Under the pieces are notes generated by a model. It was not told the origin of the DNA and searched no databases. It saw only the letters and a program-made list of their open reading frames with translations. Made by a program: the position numbers and the translations under genes. Source: JBIKLM01 sp044375105 (lineage in GTDB: Bacteria; Planctomycetota; UBA1135; GCA-002686595). Taken from it: 16,982 bases of DNA. Shown here piece by piece: positions 7,817-15,781 of the stretch; positions within the stretch are counted from its first letter, which is position 1, and the number at the start of each line of letters is the position of its first letter. The stretch is taken from contig JBILNK010000090.1 of the NCBI GenBank assembly GCA_044375105.1, positions 1 to 16,982 of the forward strand. The letters run 5' to 3'.

Positions 7817-8452
7817 GTGCACCCTGCGGCCTCGCTCCACGCCTGCCACTGCTGCGGCCTGGCCCAACATCTGCCGCCGCTGGCGGCCGGCCAGCGGGCG
7901 CGCTGCGCGCGCTGCGATTCGCCCCTGCCCGACCGGCGCCGCGCCGGGGAGCGCAACCGTTGGGCTGCGGCCGCGGCCCTGGCGGCGCTGCTGCTCTATC
8001 CCCTGGGAGTGGCCCTGCCGGTGCTCGAGATCGAGCGCTTCGGGCACCGCCGCGCCGCCAGCATCCTGGGCGGGGTCGAGGGTCTGCTGGCGGACGGGCA
8101 GTTGCTGGTGGGCGGCGTGGTCCTGTTGTGCTCGCTGGTCCTGCCGCTGCTCAAGCTGGGCGGCCTGCTGGTCCTGTGCCGCTTCGCCTCCCACCTGCCG
8201 CCGGACGGCGCCCGCGCGCGCCTCTGGCGGGCGATCGAATTCGTGGGCCGCTGGGGCATGCTGGACGTGCTGCTGGTGGCCCTGCTCGTGGCGACCCTCA
8301 AGCTCGGCGATCTGGTCGAGGTGCACGCCGGCGAGGGCCTGGCGGCCTTCCTCGGCATGGTGCTGGCGAGCCTGCTGGCCAGCGCCCTGTTCGATCCCCA
8401 CGCCCTGTGGGACCCGCCCGGCGACCGCGAACCCCATCCGCCGCTCCCATGA
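7817..8452 (+). CDS. pqiA: Paraquat-inducible protein A (PqiA)-like membrane protein
   Basis: A 211-residue inner-membrane protein of the PqiA family. In the characterised system, PqiA partners the MCE protein PqiB in moving lipids between inner and outer membranes. Seen directly: an N-terminal zinc-ribbon pair (C10-x2-C13 and C30-x2-C33), then hydrophobic segments at about 50-70, 96-121, 145-165 and 180-200. LYPLGVALPVLEIERFG matches the conserved first-helix exit of the family. It has one PqiA domain, whereas the E. coli protein has two in tandem, so this is the short form. The start is GTG with no Shine-Dalgarno sequence; it precedes the first CxxC by nine residues. Its TGA overlaps the ATG of the next gene (ATGA), showing translational coupling to the MCE gene. 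No PqiC-like lipoprotein follows. Confidence 0.85.
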   Translation: MHPAASLHACHCCGLAQHLPPLAAGQRARCARCDSPLPDRRRAGERNRWAAAAALAALLLYPLGVALPVLEIERFGHRRAASILGGVEGLLADGQLLVGGVVLLCSLVLPLLKLGGLLVLCRFASHLPPDGARARLWRAIEFVGRWGMLDVLLVALLVATLKLGDLVEVHAGEGLAAFLGMVLASLLASALFDPHALWDPPGDREPHPPLP

Positions 8453-9900
8453 CGCCCGTCGAGGTCCCGACCGCGCGCATCGCCGCCCCGCGCAAGAGCC
8501 CCTGGCCCTGGCTGCTGCCGCTCTTGGCCCTCGGCGCGGCCCTGTGGCTGCTGCGCGGCGTGTGGGCCGCGCGCGGGCCGGAGCTGACCGTGCGCTTCGA
8601 GCAGGGCCACGGCCTGCGCGCCGGCGACGCCCTGCGCACCCGCGGCATCCAGGTCGGCGTGGTCGAGCGCATCACCCTGGCCGAAGGTGGCGACGGCGTC
8701 GTGGTGCGCGCGCGGCTCGATCCCAGCGCGGCCCATCTGGCCCGAGCCGGCACGCGCCTGTGGGTCGCGCGCCCGCAGCTCGGCCCCACGGGCGTCAGCG
8801 ACCTCGACACGCTGGTGGGGCCGCGTTATCTGGCGCTGGCCCCGGGCGACCCGGGCGAGCCCGAAACCCACGCCTTCCGCGGCCTCGAACGCCCGCCCCT
8901 GGGCGCCGACCTGGTCGGCGGCCTCGAGGTCGTCCTGGAAGCCGAGAGCCGCCTGGGCTTGGCGGAGGGGGCGCCGCTGTCCTACCGCGGCCTGACCGTC
9001 GGACAGATCGCCCAGCTCGGACTCAGCGCCGACCGCAGCCGCATCGAGCTGCGGGCCCTGATCGCGCCGGCCTACGCGGACCTGGTGCGCGAGAACACCC
9101 GCTTCTGGGTGAATGGCGGCTTTTCGCTCGAGGCCGGGCTGATCGACGGGCTGGAGCTGCGCGTCCAAAGCCTCGAGAGCCTGCTGGCCGGCGGCGTGTC
9201 CCTGGCGACCCCGGAGACCCTGACGCCCCCCGCAAACCACGGCGCGCGCTTCGAGCTGCTCGCGGAGATGCCCGAAGGCGCCCTCGACTGGCGCCCCAAC
9301 CTGCCCCAGCGCGAGCTCGGCCTGCCCGTCGGCGCCCCGCGCCCGCGGCCGGGCCGCGCAGCCCTGGTCTGGAAGCAGGGCGCCTGGATCGCCCGGGAAC
9401 AGCGCCGCAGCGGCTGGTGCCTGCGCGGCCAAGACAGCCTGATCGGGCCCGCCGACCTGCTCGAACCGCCGCCGCAAGCGCGCCCCGGCAGCGCGCGCCT
9501 CGAATTCGAAGGCCAGCAGCTCGATCTGCCGCTGGCCGTCTCCGCGCCCGAGCCCGCCCAGGCCGAGGGCATGGTCGCCCAGGACGCGGCCCGCAGCCTT
9601 GGATTGCTGCGCATGCCCCAGCCGGAGGATCCCTCCGGCGGGCCGCGCGAGCGCGAGCGCCGTCCCGCGCTGCCCGAAGACCTGCTGATCTGCGGCGACC
9701 CGGCCATGGGCGCCCTGGCGATCGAAGCCTCGCGGCTCGAACCCCTGGCGGGCAGCGAGCAGTGGAAGCTCACGCTCGAGGGGCACCTATCCGGCGATTG
9801 GCACGGCGCGCCGGTGCTCGCGCGCCGCGACGGCTTCTTGATCGGCTGCCTGCTGATCGACGACACGGGCCCACGCATCGCCCTGCTGCCCTCCGAATAG
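8449..9900 (+). CDS. pqiB: PqiB-like MCE protein with a C-terminal trypsin-like domain lacking its triad
   Basis: A 483-residue protein anchored in the inner membrane by one N-terminal helix (about 19-39), the rest periplasmic. Two MCE (MlaD-type) domains follow. The first is about 45-125 (ELTVRFEQGHGLRAGDALRTRG, then VGVV). The second is about 159-240 (LEVVLEAESRLGLAEGAPLSYRG and the PqiB-typical NTRFWV). E. coli PqiB has three MCE domains; here the third is missing. Residues about 290-483 instead follow the order of trypsin/HtrA-type landmarks, with every catalytic position changed. SGWCLRGQDSLIGPADLL (321-338) resembles the 'G-x-V..TNAHVV' strand with D336 for His. VAQDAARSLGLLRM (376-389) resembles 'DLALL' with S383 for Asp. 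GDWHGAPV (449-456) resembles 'GNSGGPV' with H452 for Ser. The MCE identity is firm; the dead-protease reading is pattern-based. Coupled to pqiA by a 4-base overlap. Confidence 0.85.
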   Translation: MTPVEVPTARIAAPRKSPWPWLLPLLALGAALWLLRGVWAARGPELTVRFEQGHGLRAGDALRTRGIQVGVVERITLAEGGDGVVVRARLDPSAAHLARAGTRLWVARPQLGPTGVSDLDTLVGPRYLALAPGDPGEPETHAFRGLERPPLGADLVGGLEVVLEAESRLGLAEGAPLSYRGLTVGQIAQLGLSADRSRIELRALIAPAYADLVRENTRFWVNGGFSLEAGLIDGLELRVQSLESLLAGGVSLATPETLTPPANHGARFELLAEMPEGALDWRPNLPQRELGLPVGAPRPRPGRAALVWKQGAWIAREQRRSGWCLRGQDSLIGPADLLEPPPQARPGSARLEFEGQQLDLPLAVSAPEPAQAEGMVAQDAARSLGLLRMPQPEDPSGGPRERERRPALPEDLLICGDPAMGALAIEASRLEPLAGSEQWKLTLEGHLSGDWHGAPVLARRDGFLIGCLLIDDTGPRIALLPSE

Positions 9901-9986
9901 GGACCGCGCGCCGCATCCGCCTGTGGAGCTCTGGCGACGTAGCGCGTGTTTTTGGTCTCGCTCGCCCCATACAGCGGCCGCCGCCC

Positions 9987-12701
9987 CTATTCGTTCTGGC
10001 TGAGGCGCAGAGGCCCTTCCAGCCGAAATTCCTGACGGCGCAGCTGCTTTCCGGCCAACACGGACACCACGGAGCCGCGCGGCAAGGGAGACATGCGGAT
10101 TCTCCCCTGTTCGACCACTTCGGGTACGATCGTGAAGGTGCCGATGATGTCCTGAAGACTCATCCCATCGACCTCCACGACTGCCACACTCCGGGCAGCA
10201 GCTGCGCACCATGCAGGGTCACCCCTAAATTCGATCGAGTCCCCTTCGGCGGACAAACGCAGCTCCTGCCCCGGGATGATGGGAATGTGGGTTGCCGCGA
10301 TCGACCAATAATGGCCTGCATGGAGCCCGATCTTCGGGAGCTCCCCTTGATCCATGCGTCTGAACACGAAGCAGGCTTGGCTCAACCCTGCTGGGCACCG
10401 GAAGGAGTCTCGACCCGCCGGGACCAATTCCGCGCTGACCAACGTGCCATCGGGCAGCCGACCCTTGACCCAACATCGGACCACATCACTCAGCACCACC
10501 GAATCAAGCAGGAACGAAACCGCGGCGAAACCTCGATGCCCAGTCAAGAGCACTTCACGCTTTTCTCCTGCAGCGAGTGTAAATTCCTGACTCGAGACTA
10601 TCCCAGATTCGAAGGCTCCCGGGGCTCGGACCCTATAGCGGCCGGGAGCGAGGTTGTTGAAAATGGCGCCATCAGACCCTCTATGGGTCACCGTTGACAA
10701 CCTGCGGTGCCGGCTGCCCGGCTCCGCGCTCCAAAGGTAAACTTCGCCGTTCCAGGCGGGCAGATGATGTTCGCACATCACCCGGAGCCTGCTGGCCTCT
10801 GGAACTAGCAGCTCGACCAGGGGGCCGACGTTGGCCAAAGCGATAACTTTCTCCAGGCGCGTGGCACCGCGATCGTCGAAAACGCAGACCGTGACGTCGG
10901 CGATAGGCATCGGGGACAGGCGGAATCCGCCGTCCTCAGCCAAGTCGCTGCCTGCCAACTCAATACCGCCGGTGCTAGCCACCACTCGCCAGCCCAAGAC
11001 CGAAGCGCCATCTAACCTGCGGACTAGCCCCCCGAAGTCGGCCGTCATGTCGCGAACGATGCAGCGCGACTCTTCGCCAGCGGTGATCCGTACGGTAGGC
11101 CACTCGTCAATCAGATCCCTTCCAGCCCAAAAGGAGACCCTGTACTCTCCCGGCGGTACATGCGACATGATGAGATCATCTTCGCCTTCGGGAACTAGTA
11201 GGTGCCGCTGTCGAGACCTCGCCTCTTGGAAGGCATCGAACGTGGGATCTAATTGCTCGTTGGATTGCAAGGCGATGCTGAGCGATCCCTTCAACCGAGC
11301 TCTTCCTTCGGCAGGCACAGAGACTCGCAGCAGGCCAAACATCGGGTCTATGTCTAGCTCGAACGGGTCCTCTCCCGGTTCGATCCGGAACGCCGATCCG
11401 CCAATCGGCGCCATGTCTAGCCGCGCATCGAGAAGGCAAATATCAACCACAACTGGAGGCACGGAAATCGAGAATCTTCCATCTCTCCCTATCTCCGCTG
11501 CCATTCCAATGCGGTCCCCGTACGAGGGCACTGCGAAGAAGACAGAATCCCTGATCGGCCAGCGACTAATCAGCCTACCGGAGTGAGTTGTCAAATCACG
11601 GTGAAAATCGATGCACCCAAAATCATGATCACTTTCGATGAATGCCTGGATCACGGGAACATAAGGGAGGCCGAACTCGATCGCAATCCATCCTTTAGGG
11701 CAATTATTGAACTCGAAGCGCCCCGCTTCGTCAGTAAGGATGCTCACGGGGTTTTTCAGTGGACAGTTGAGCTCAACCGAGATAGGCGATGTGTAGTTGC
11801 CACGAGCGGCCTCCTCGACGGGACGCAGGGTTCCCGAGACCTTGAAGCCCCGAGAAAGCTGGACATGCAGCGACTCGTGAGCGCCCGGCCCGCCGCGGAT
11901 TTCGAGGGTCCGATATTCACTGCTGCCACCATACGAAAGCTGCACACGGAGGGGATAGCCAGCCGGAAGGCGATCCAATTCGAGCCGGCCTGCCTCGTTG
12001 GTCTCGGCCAACATGATCTCCTTCTCCGAAGGCATAGCCATGGGGCCAGACAGAAGCTGGGCGAGCTTTGAACTGACAGGAGAATAGGACAAGCCGTTGA
12101 AACCGTAAGCAAGTAGCCTCCGGTCGGTCGACCAGAAGAAGTTCACCAAGGCACCCTCTACCGGTTCGCCGTCCTCCCACAATACCTGAATAGCAAGGGT
12201 AACACTCGGGCATAACCAGAGCTCGCGGGCCAGCTCTGAGCGATCCGGCAGGCTTGCTTGGATCTTGGTCAATTCATAGTGCGAGTCCAAGTAGCCGGGT
12301 TTCTGGATCCACAACTCGGTCGTTTCCGCAGGTACGACCAGCTTTCCCGTGGCATCGGTGCACAGGCTGCCGCCTCCGAAGGTTACCCTGGCCTCAGCTA
12401 CAGGTACCCTCTCGGGAAACCTCCCCGCGTCGAAAACCAACCATACGTGCGATTCCCCTCCGCCCTGACTCCGCACGGCCTGAATCTCGCCACTGACTGA
12501 CCGCTCTTCACGATTCTCGGCTGCTCGCCAGACCTCTGTAGTGGGGGTGGAGATGGCCTCGACGCCTGACTCTCTCGAAGTTGAAGGGCCCCCGGCGCCT
12601 TCACGCTCCATGCCATCCTGCCAATTTTGTAAAGGCATCAGTACCCAGAGACCGCAACCTGCAAGCAAGATGAATAGGATTCGCTTTACTGATGTGCCCA
12701 T
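9987..12701 (-). CDS. Large envelope protein with carboxypeptidase-regulatory-like repeats
   Basis: A 904-residue predicted surface or periplasmic protein. The N-terminus (MGTSVKRILFILLAGCGLWVLMPLQ) is either a membrane anchor or, since LAGC (13-16) fits a lipobox, a lipoprotein signal; the hydrophobic residues after C16 favour an anchor. Several beta-sandwich repeats of the carboxypeptidase regulatory-like type are visible through their 'V..A.V......TD..G.f.....p......' pattern: about 66-135 (TDATGKLVVP), 165-260 (EDGEPVEGALV, then NEAGRLELDRLPAGYPLRV) and 284-345 (TDEAGRFEFNNCPKGW). Weaker copies follow at about 590-640 and 670-720. No enzyme motif is seen. The start is the ATG at 12699-12701, whose A is the last base of the upstream TGA (TGATG), so translation is coupled; the frame open beyond it is chance. 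It converges on the MCE gene (86 bases apart). GC is between that of the left part and the upstream genes. Confidence 0.85.
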   Translation of the reverse strand: MGTSVKRILFILLAGCGLWVLMPLQNWQDGMEREGAGGPSTSRESGVEAISTPTTEVWRAAENREERSVSGEIQAVRSQGGGESHVWLVFDAGRFPERVPVAEARVTFGGGSLCTDATGKLVVPAETTELWIQKPGYLDSHYELTKIQASLPDRSELARELWLCPSVTLAIQVLWEDGEPVEGALVNFFWSTDRRLLAYGFNGLSYSPVSSKLAQLLSGPMAMPSEKEIMLAETNEAGRLELDRLPAGYPLRVQLSYGGSSEYRTLEIRGGPGAHESLHVQLSRGFKVSGTLRPVEEAARGNYTSPISVELNCPLKNPVSILTDEAGRFEFNNCPKGWIAIEFGLPYVPVIQAFIESDHDFGCIDFHRDLTTHSGRLISRWPIRDSVFFAVPSYGDRIGMAAEIGRDGRFSISVPPVVVDICLLDARLDMAPIGGSAFRIEPGEDPFELDIDPMFGLLRVSVPAEGRARLKGSLSIALQSNEQLDPTFDAFQEARSRQRHLLVPEGEDDLIMSHVPPGEYRVSFWAGRDLIDEWPTVRITAGEESRCIVRDMTADFGGLVRRLDGASVLGWRVVASTGGIELAGSDLAEDGGFRLSPMPIADVTVCVFDDRGATRLEKVIALANVGPLVELLVPEASRLRVMCEHHLPAWNGEVYLWSAEPGSRHRRLSTVTHRGSDGAIFNNLAPGRYRVRAPGAFESGIVSSQEFTLAAGEKREVLLTGHRGFAAVSFLLDSVVLSDVVRCWVKGRLPDGTLVSAELVPAGRDSFRCPAGLSQACFVFRRMDQGELPKIGLHAGHYWSIAATHIPIIPGQELRLSAEGDSIEFRGDPAWCAAAARSVAVVEVDGMSLQDIIGTFTIVPEVVEQGRIRMSPLPRGSVVSVLAGKQLRRQEFRLEGPLRLSQNE

Positions 12702-13963
12702 CAGCGCACCTCGCCGGACGAGGAGCGGCGCGGCAAAATCCATCCGAGTAATCTCCAACGGCCACACTCGAAGGACGAAGGCCCGACGCCCTCGGAGCAG
12801 ACGACCAGAAGCTCGAGACGACCCTCGGTGGGCGCCGGAATCAGCTCGAGGAGCAGGTGTTGTGGAGCCTCTTCCGTGATGCGCCAGCTAACGGGCCCAC
12901 CTTCGGACTGGCTGACTGCTGAGGGGACGGTTTCGATCCGGAATGTCCGTTCGGATGAACTTGGCTTCACCCATTCAGTCGACAACTCGATACGTCTCGG
13001 CTCGCCAGGCAGAAGATCTCCAATAAGCAACGTCTTGGTCATCAGCTCGCTCTCACGAGTACTTGGATTCGACAGTTTCGCCGTGCTAGAAAATTGGGAT
13101 CCCTCGATGGTTCCTTCGATGCGCACACCGAAGTCTTCAGGTCTTGATGCCAGTTCAGCAGGCAGGAAGAGCCTGCCAGGTCGCTGCCACTCGACCAAAT
13201 CCCCTCGCTCGAGGAACATAGGCTCGCCAGACCACTGACATGGAATGGACACGGGAATGGCCGTTGTGGTCTCGAAATGGATCGAGTCGATGTCGGGCCA
13301 TGCATCGCTTGCCCGAAGTCTGGCTTTGACAAGTATATCCGCAATCATTGGACTCGATTCAGCAGAGTTTGGCTCCCTGTCTCGGATAGGGCTTGGCTCA
13401 AAGCAGATCGAGCGCCCTAATAGGACTTTGCACTGGAAAAAGACCCGGAGCAACTCTCTTGGGTCCTCTTTCTCGTTTCGCGAATCTAGGGTCGCCGAAC
13501 TGAATGACCCAAAGAGAGCACCGGAAACACTGACGAGAGTTCCAACATTCTGATCGATAACAGACTTCAGAGTCAGAGAACCCTCTTGTCCGGGCATAAG
13601 GATCGAAGGTTCAGACGTCAATTCGGTGCAGCTGCATGTCTTACTCTGTGTGTCGATACGAATATTCTTACTTGTCGGATTTACGAATATGTAATTTAGT
13701 GTGACGACTGAGCCCTTGTCTACCAACCCCAGATCGGACATGGGTGACCCTTCTACAAGCAACAACCGGGGGGAATCTCCTTCCAGCCCCTCCAAGGTGA
13801 TACGGTCCTCTTCACCACTATTCTTTGGCGATGGAGTAGTCCGAGAAGTCTGCCACCGCGATGCATCGATTCCGCCCTTCCCTGCGACAACTACAGAATC
13901 AGAATCGGTATCGCAGCCTAGAACGCTAAGAGATGCGAAGCTGACTATCAGATTTAGACTCAT
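12701..13963 (-). CDS. DUF1573 lipoprotein read from an internal start of the same frame
   Basis: This is the 3' part of the preceding frame, listed separately because it looks like a gene in its own right. GGAGGT three bases before the ATG at 13961-13963, one of very few clear Shine-Dalgarno sequences in the window, leads to a 420-residue protein. It has a signal h-region and lipobox (LNLIVSFASLSVLGC, C17). Residues about 80-150 match DUF1573: LNYIFVNPTSKNIRID, the core CSC motif (C110, C112), and PGQEGSLTLK. DUF1573 domains are Ig-like exported domains of unknown role, frequent in planctomycetes and Bacteroidetes. The n-region has no Lys or Arg; the basic cluster RRRRARRKS lies in the fused upstream part. 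The remaining 270 residues are beta-rich and unassigned. Product forms may be separate, fused, or cleaved from a fusion. Its TGA overlaps the next ATG. Confidence 0.5.
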   Translation of the reverse strand: MSLNLIVSFASLSVLGCDTDSDSVVVAGKGGIDASRWQTSRTTPSPKNSGEEDRITLEGLEGDSPRLLLVEGSPMSDLGLVDKGSVVTLNYIFVNPTSKNIRIDTQSKTCSCTELTSEPSILMPGQEGSLTLKSVIDQNVGTLVSVSGALFGSFSSATLDSRNEKEDPRELLRVFFQCKVLLGRSICFEPSPIRDREPNSAESSPMIADILVKARLRASDAWPDIDSIHFETTTAIPVSIPCQWSGEPMFLERGDLVEWQRPGRLFLPAELASRPEDFGVRIEGTIEGSQFSSTAKLSNPSTRESELMTKTLLIGDLLPGEPRRIELSTEWVKPSSSERTFRIETVPSAVSQSEGGPVSWRITEEAPQHLLLELIPAPTEGRLELLVVCSEGVGPSSFECGRWRLLGWILPRRSSSGEVR

Positions 13964-15781
13964 GGGACCTCCATGTGCACCCAAACTTTTCCTTCGTGCA
14001 CGCCGCCTACGCAAGATCAGCCCCGTGGTGAGCATGAAGAATATGAAAGCGAAGTACTTCAAACCGAACCAAACTGGCTCACTCCTACCAATAAATCTAG
14101 TCGGCGGAATCGGAGGAACTGGCAACGCATCGGGCACCCCGCCGACGTTCATTCCACCCAGTAGACCAAGACTTCTTGCTGTTCTGGAAGTCATCAGGCA
14201 AAATCCGGTAAATACATGACTCGGAACGTCCTTCCCGAGCAGCTTTATGCTTTCAGGCGGAGAGGCTATCCAAACTCCCGTATGGTCCGTACACGCCACG
14301 GCAAAGTGGGGTTCCGAATATGGACCGCCCGACAATTGTGCAATTATTGGGTCTTCCAGGATGTCAATGTCACGGATATCTACCTGGGCTGCCACGGTTT
14401 CTGCCCCCAGAGCCAAAGTAGCTCTGTGTAGATCTTCGAGACTTAGATCGAGGCTAGAGTGATCTTCCCCTATGACCGCGCATATTTCCGAGAGAGCCCT
14501 CGGCTTGCCCATGAGTCCCATGAACAGCCAGATTGCTGGTATCCCACAGGATACTTTTGCATCCACATCGGCATCCGCGAGATGAACATAGCCTCGGCGC
14601 CCAAGCATCGAAGACATGCGTGCTGCATCCTGTGAAGCCCTCATTAGGTAATCTGACGCTACGAGTCGCCGTCCGGCTGACTCGAACCACTCTTCCCCGT
14701 TAAGGGCGTCCCTCACTAGCGCCCAAGCAAGCGGTCCCGGTTCTAGCCAATCATTTAATGATATGTCACGGCTGTTGTGCCGACGAAACTGCATTTCCAA
14801 TCGAGTCTCGGTGCAGAAGAGCCCTCGCGCTTGATAGTAGTTTCGCATGACTGCTATTCGCGGAGATCCCTCCTTTCCGTTGCTCAAATCAGCGGAATTA
14901 TTCGGAACCCTCCGATCGGTGATTTCGAGTTTATAAAACACCGGATAGTCAACTCCAGAGACTTCAAGGCATGGGCTCGCTTCATAAGAAATGCCCATCT
15001 CCGAGACTCGGCGATGCATAATCCAACATTGGGCAATCCATTGAGTCGATTCATCCCAACCAATCAAGACGGGAGCGCCGTACTTACCGTCGAAACCCGG
15101 CTCCTGGTCAAAAAGGTAGAGAGTCTGGTCCGGCCTGGAGACTTCTGGGCTGGTTACTCTAGCGGGATCCCCGAATTGCGTAATCTGCTTGTGAAGCGGG
15201 AATCCTAGCCAGTTGAACATTATATCACCTGGCAACCCCGTCCCTCTCGCCTCCGCTGGCGGCGTTCGGAGATTCGTCGTCTTGATGGCAAAGGGAAGGC
15301 GGCGTGGGTGAGGAACATCCTCCACGCTTCCCTCAATCAGCGAATCAATTGAGTTGAAAGACCCTCCACTTCCCCAAACGTATCGCACCAGCCCAGCCTC
15401 CGGTCCTTGCGTATCGATTTCACAGTATATGGTCTGGCGAAACTGCCTCCATACTCCCGTATCAACTGTTACTGACGATCTGTCCGACGGTTGCTGTGGC
15501 GATCCACCTACCACAGTGCGACTATAGGGGTAAGTCTGGATTGTCCTGGCAAAGTCCACTTGCACCGGTTCGACTCCCTCAAGCCGCGCCTGAATTACCA
15601 TAGATAGCCGCTCCACTTCCACCTTGCTCAGCGGCAGGAGCTCTGCTATCGAGGCCACTGGTGGAGAAAGCATTAGAACTGGCTCCATCGGATCGACGAT
15701 CGATTCCTGACCGACGATCAGGCAGGATCGTGCCAGTCGGCGGGACCACCGAGATCGCGGAATTATTCGGTTTTCCGGCAT
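12701..15781 (-). CDS. Membrane-anchored C39-like peptidase fused in frame to a DUF1573 lipoprotein
   Basis: A 1026-residue open frame. Residues about 50-395 are an unassigned region with a possible LolA-like beta character (weak). Residues about 400-520 are a papain-fold C39-like domain: C412 in SCGIPAIW, the 'SLDLSLEDLHRATLALGAE' helix pattern and H492 in EPHFAVA. The Asp expected after the histidine is S507 (ASPPE), and the oxyanion Gln six residues before the cysteine is V406, so activity is doubtful. A single helix (about 570-590) and RRRRARRKS follow, which places the C39 part outside. Sixteen residues after the helix the frame runs without a stop into MSLNLIV (residue 607), a complete DUF1573 lipoprotein. 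No good signal peptide follows the 15781 ATG. A TTG start at 15958 would add a hydrophobic stretch (CAICSFIWPLAVGSLTV), so the true start is uncertain. GC is near 50%, well below the left half. Confidence 0.75.
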   Translation of the reverse strand: MPENRIIPRSRWSRRLARSCLIVGQESIVDPMEPVLMLSPPVASIAELLPLSKVEVERLSMVIQARLEGVEPVQVDFARTIQTYPYSRTVVGGSPQQPSDRSSVTVDTGVWRQFRQTIYCEIDTQGPEAGLVRYVWGSGGSFNSIDSLIEGSVEDVPHPRRLPFAIKTTNLRTPPAEARGTGLPGDIMFNWLGFPLHKQITQFGDPARVTSPEVSRPDQTLYLFDQEPGFDGKYGAPVLIGWDESTQWIAQCWIMHRRVSEMGISYEASPCLEVSGVDYPVFYKLEITDRRVPNNSADLSNGKEGSPRIAVMRNYYQARGLFCTETRLEMQFRRHNSRDISLNDWLEPGPLAWALVRDALNGEEWFESAGRRLVASDYLMRASQDAARMSSMLGRRGYVHLADADVDAKVSCGIPAIWLFMGLMGKPRALSEICAVIGEDHSSLDLSLEDLHRATLALGAETVAAQVDIRDIDILEDPIIAQLSGGPYSEPHFAVACTDHTGVWIASPPESIKLLGKDVPSHVFTGFCLMTSRTARSLGLLGGMNVGGVPDALPVPPIPPTRFIGRSEPVWFGLKYFAFIFFMLTTGLILRRRRARRKSLGAHGGPMSLNLIVSFASLSVLGCDTDSDSVVVAGKGGIDASRWQTSRTTPSPKNSGEEDRITLEGLEGDSPRLLLVEGSPMSDLGLVDKGSVVTLNYIFVNPTSKNIRIDTQSKTCSCTELTSEPSILMPGQEGSLTLKSVIDQNVGTLVSVSGALFGSFSSATLDSRNEKEDPRELLRVFFQCKVLLGRSICFEPSPIRDREPNSAESSPMIADILVKARLRASDAWPDIDSIHFETTTAIPVSIPCQWSGEPMFLERGDLVEWQRPGRLFLPAELASRPEDFGVRIEGTIEGSQFSSTAKLSNPSTRESELMTKTLLIGDLLPGEPRRIELSTEWVKPSSSERTFRIETVPSAVSQSEGGPVSWRITEEAPQHLLLELIPAPTEGRLELLVVCSEGVGPSSFECGRWRLLGWILPRRSSSGEVR
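13964..13972 (-). promoter_or_regulatory. Internal Shine-Dalgarno sequence for the DUF1573 part
   Basis: On the minus strand GGAGGT (13972-13967) is followed by CCC and ATG. The spacing of three bases after GGAGGT is short, but the match is full length, in a window where nearly all other starts lack one. It decides in favour of internal initiation at 13963. In another frame the same bases read ATGA, the usual stop-start overlap, but the upstream C39 frame does not use that TGA. Confidence 0.55.

Noticed and set aside
7205..8437. Upstream extension of the amidohydrolase frame
   Set aside because: The signal peptide at 7204 marks the start. The extension is antisense to the pqiA-like gene.
6082..8448. 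Long upstream extension of the MCE gene frame
   Set aside because: It crosses the amidohydrolase and pqiA genes and reads as Arg/Pro/Ala-rich sequence. The ATG overlapping the pqiA stop is followed directly by a proper anchor helix.
9901..9986. Possible terminator with a T5 run at about 9950 between the convergent genes
   Set aside because: Only a poor, long-looped GC stem could be drawn before the T-run, so I do not call it.
12702..12767. Longer start (22 more codons) for the repeat-rich protein
   Set aside because: The TGATG overlap and the basic-plus-hydrophobic start at 12701 favour the shorter form. The extension lies inside the preceding gene.
13964..14080. PEP-CTERM-type sorting tail on the C39-like part (helix then RRRRARR)
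   Set aside because: The helix and Arg cluster resemble such a tail, but no Pro-Glu-Pro motif precedes the helix, and the frame does not end there.
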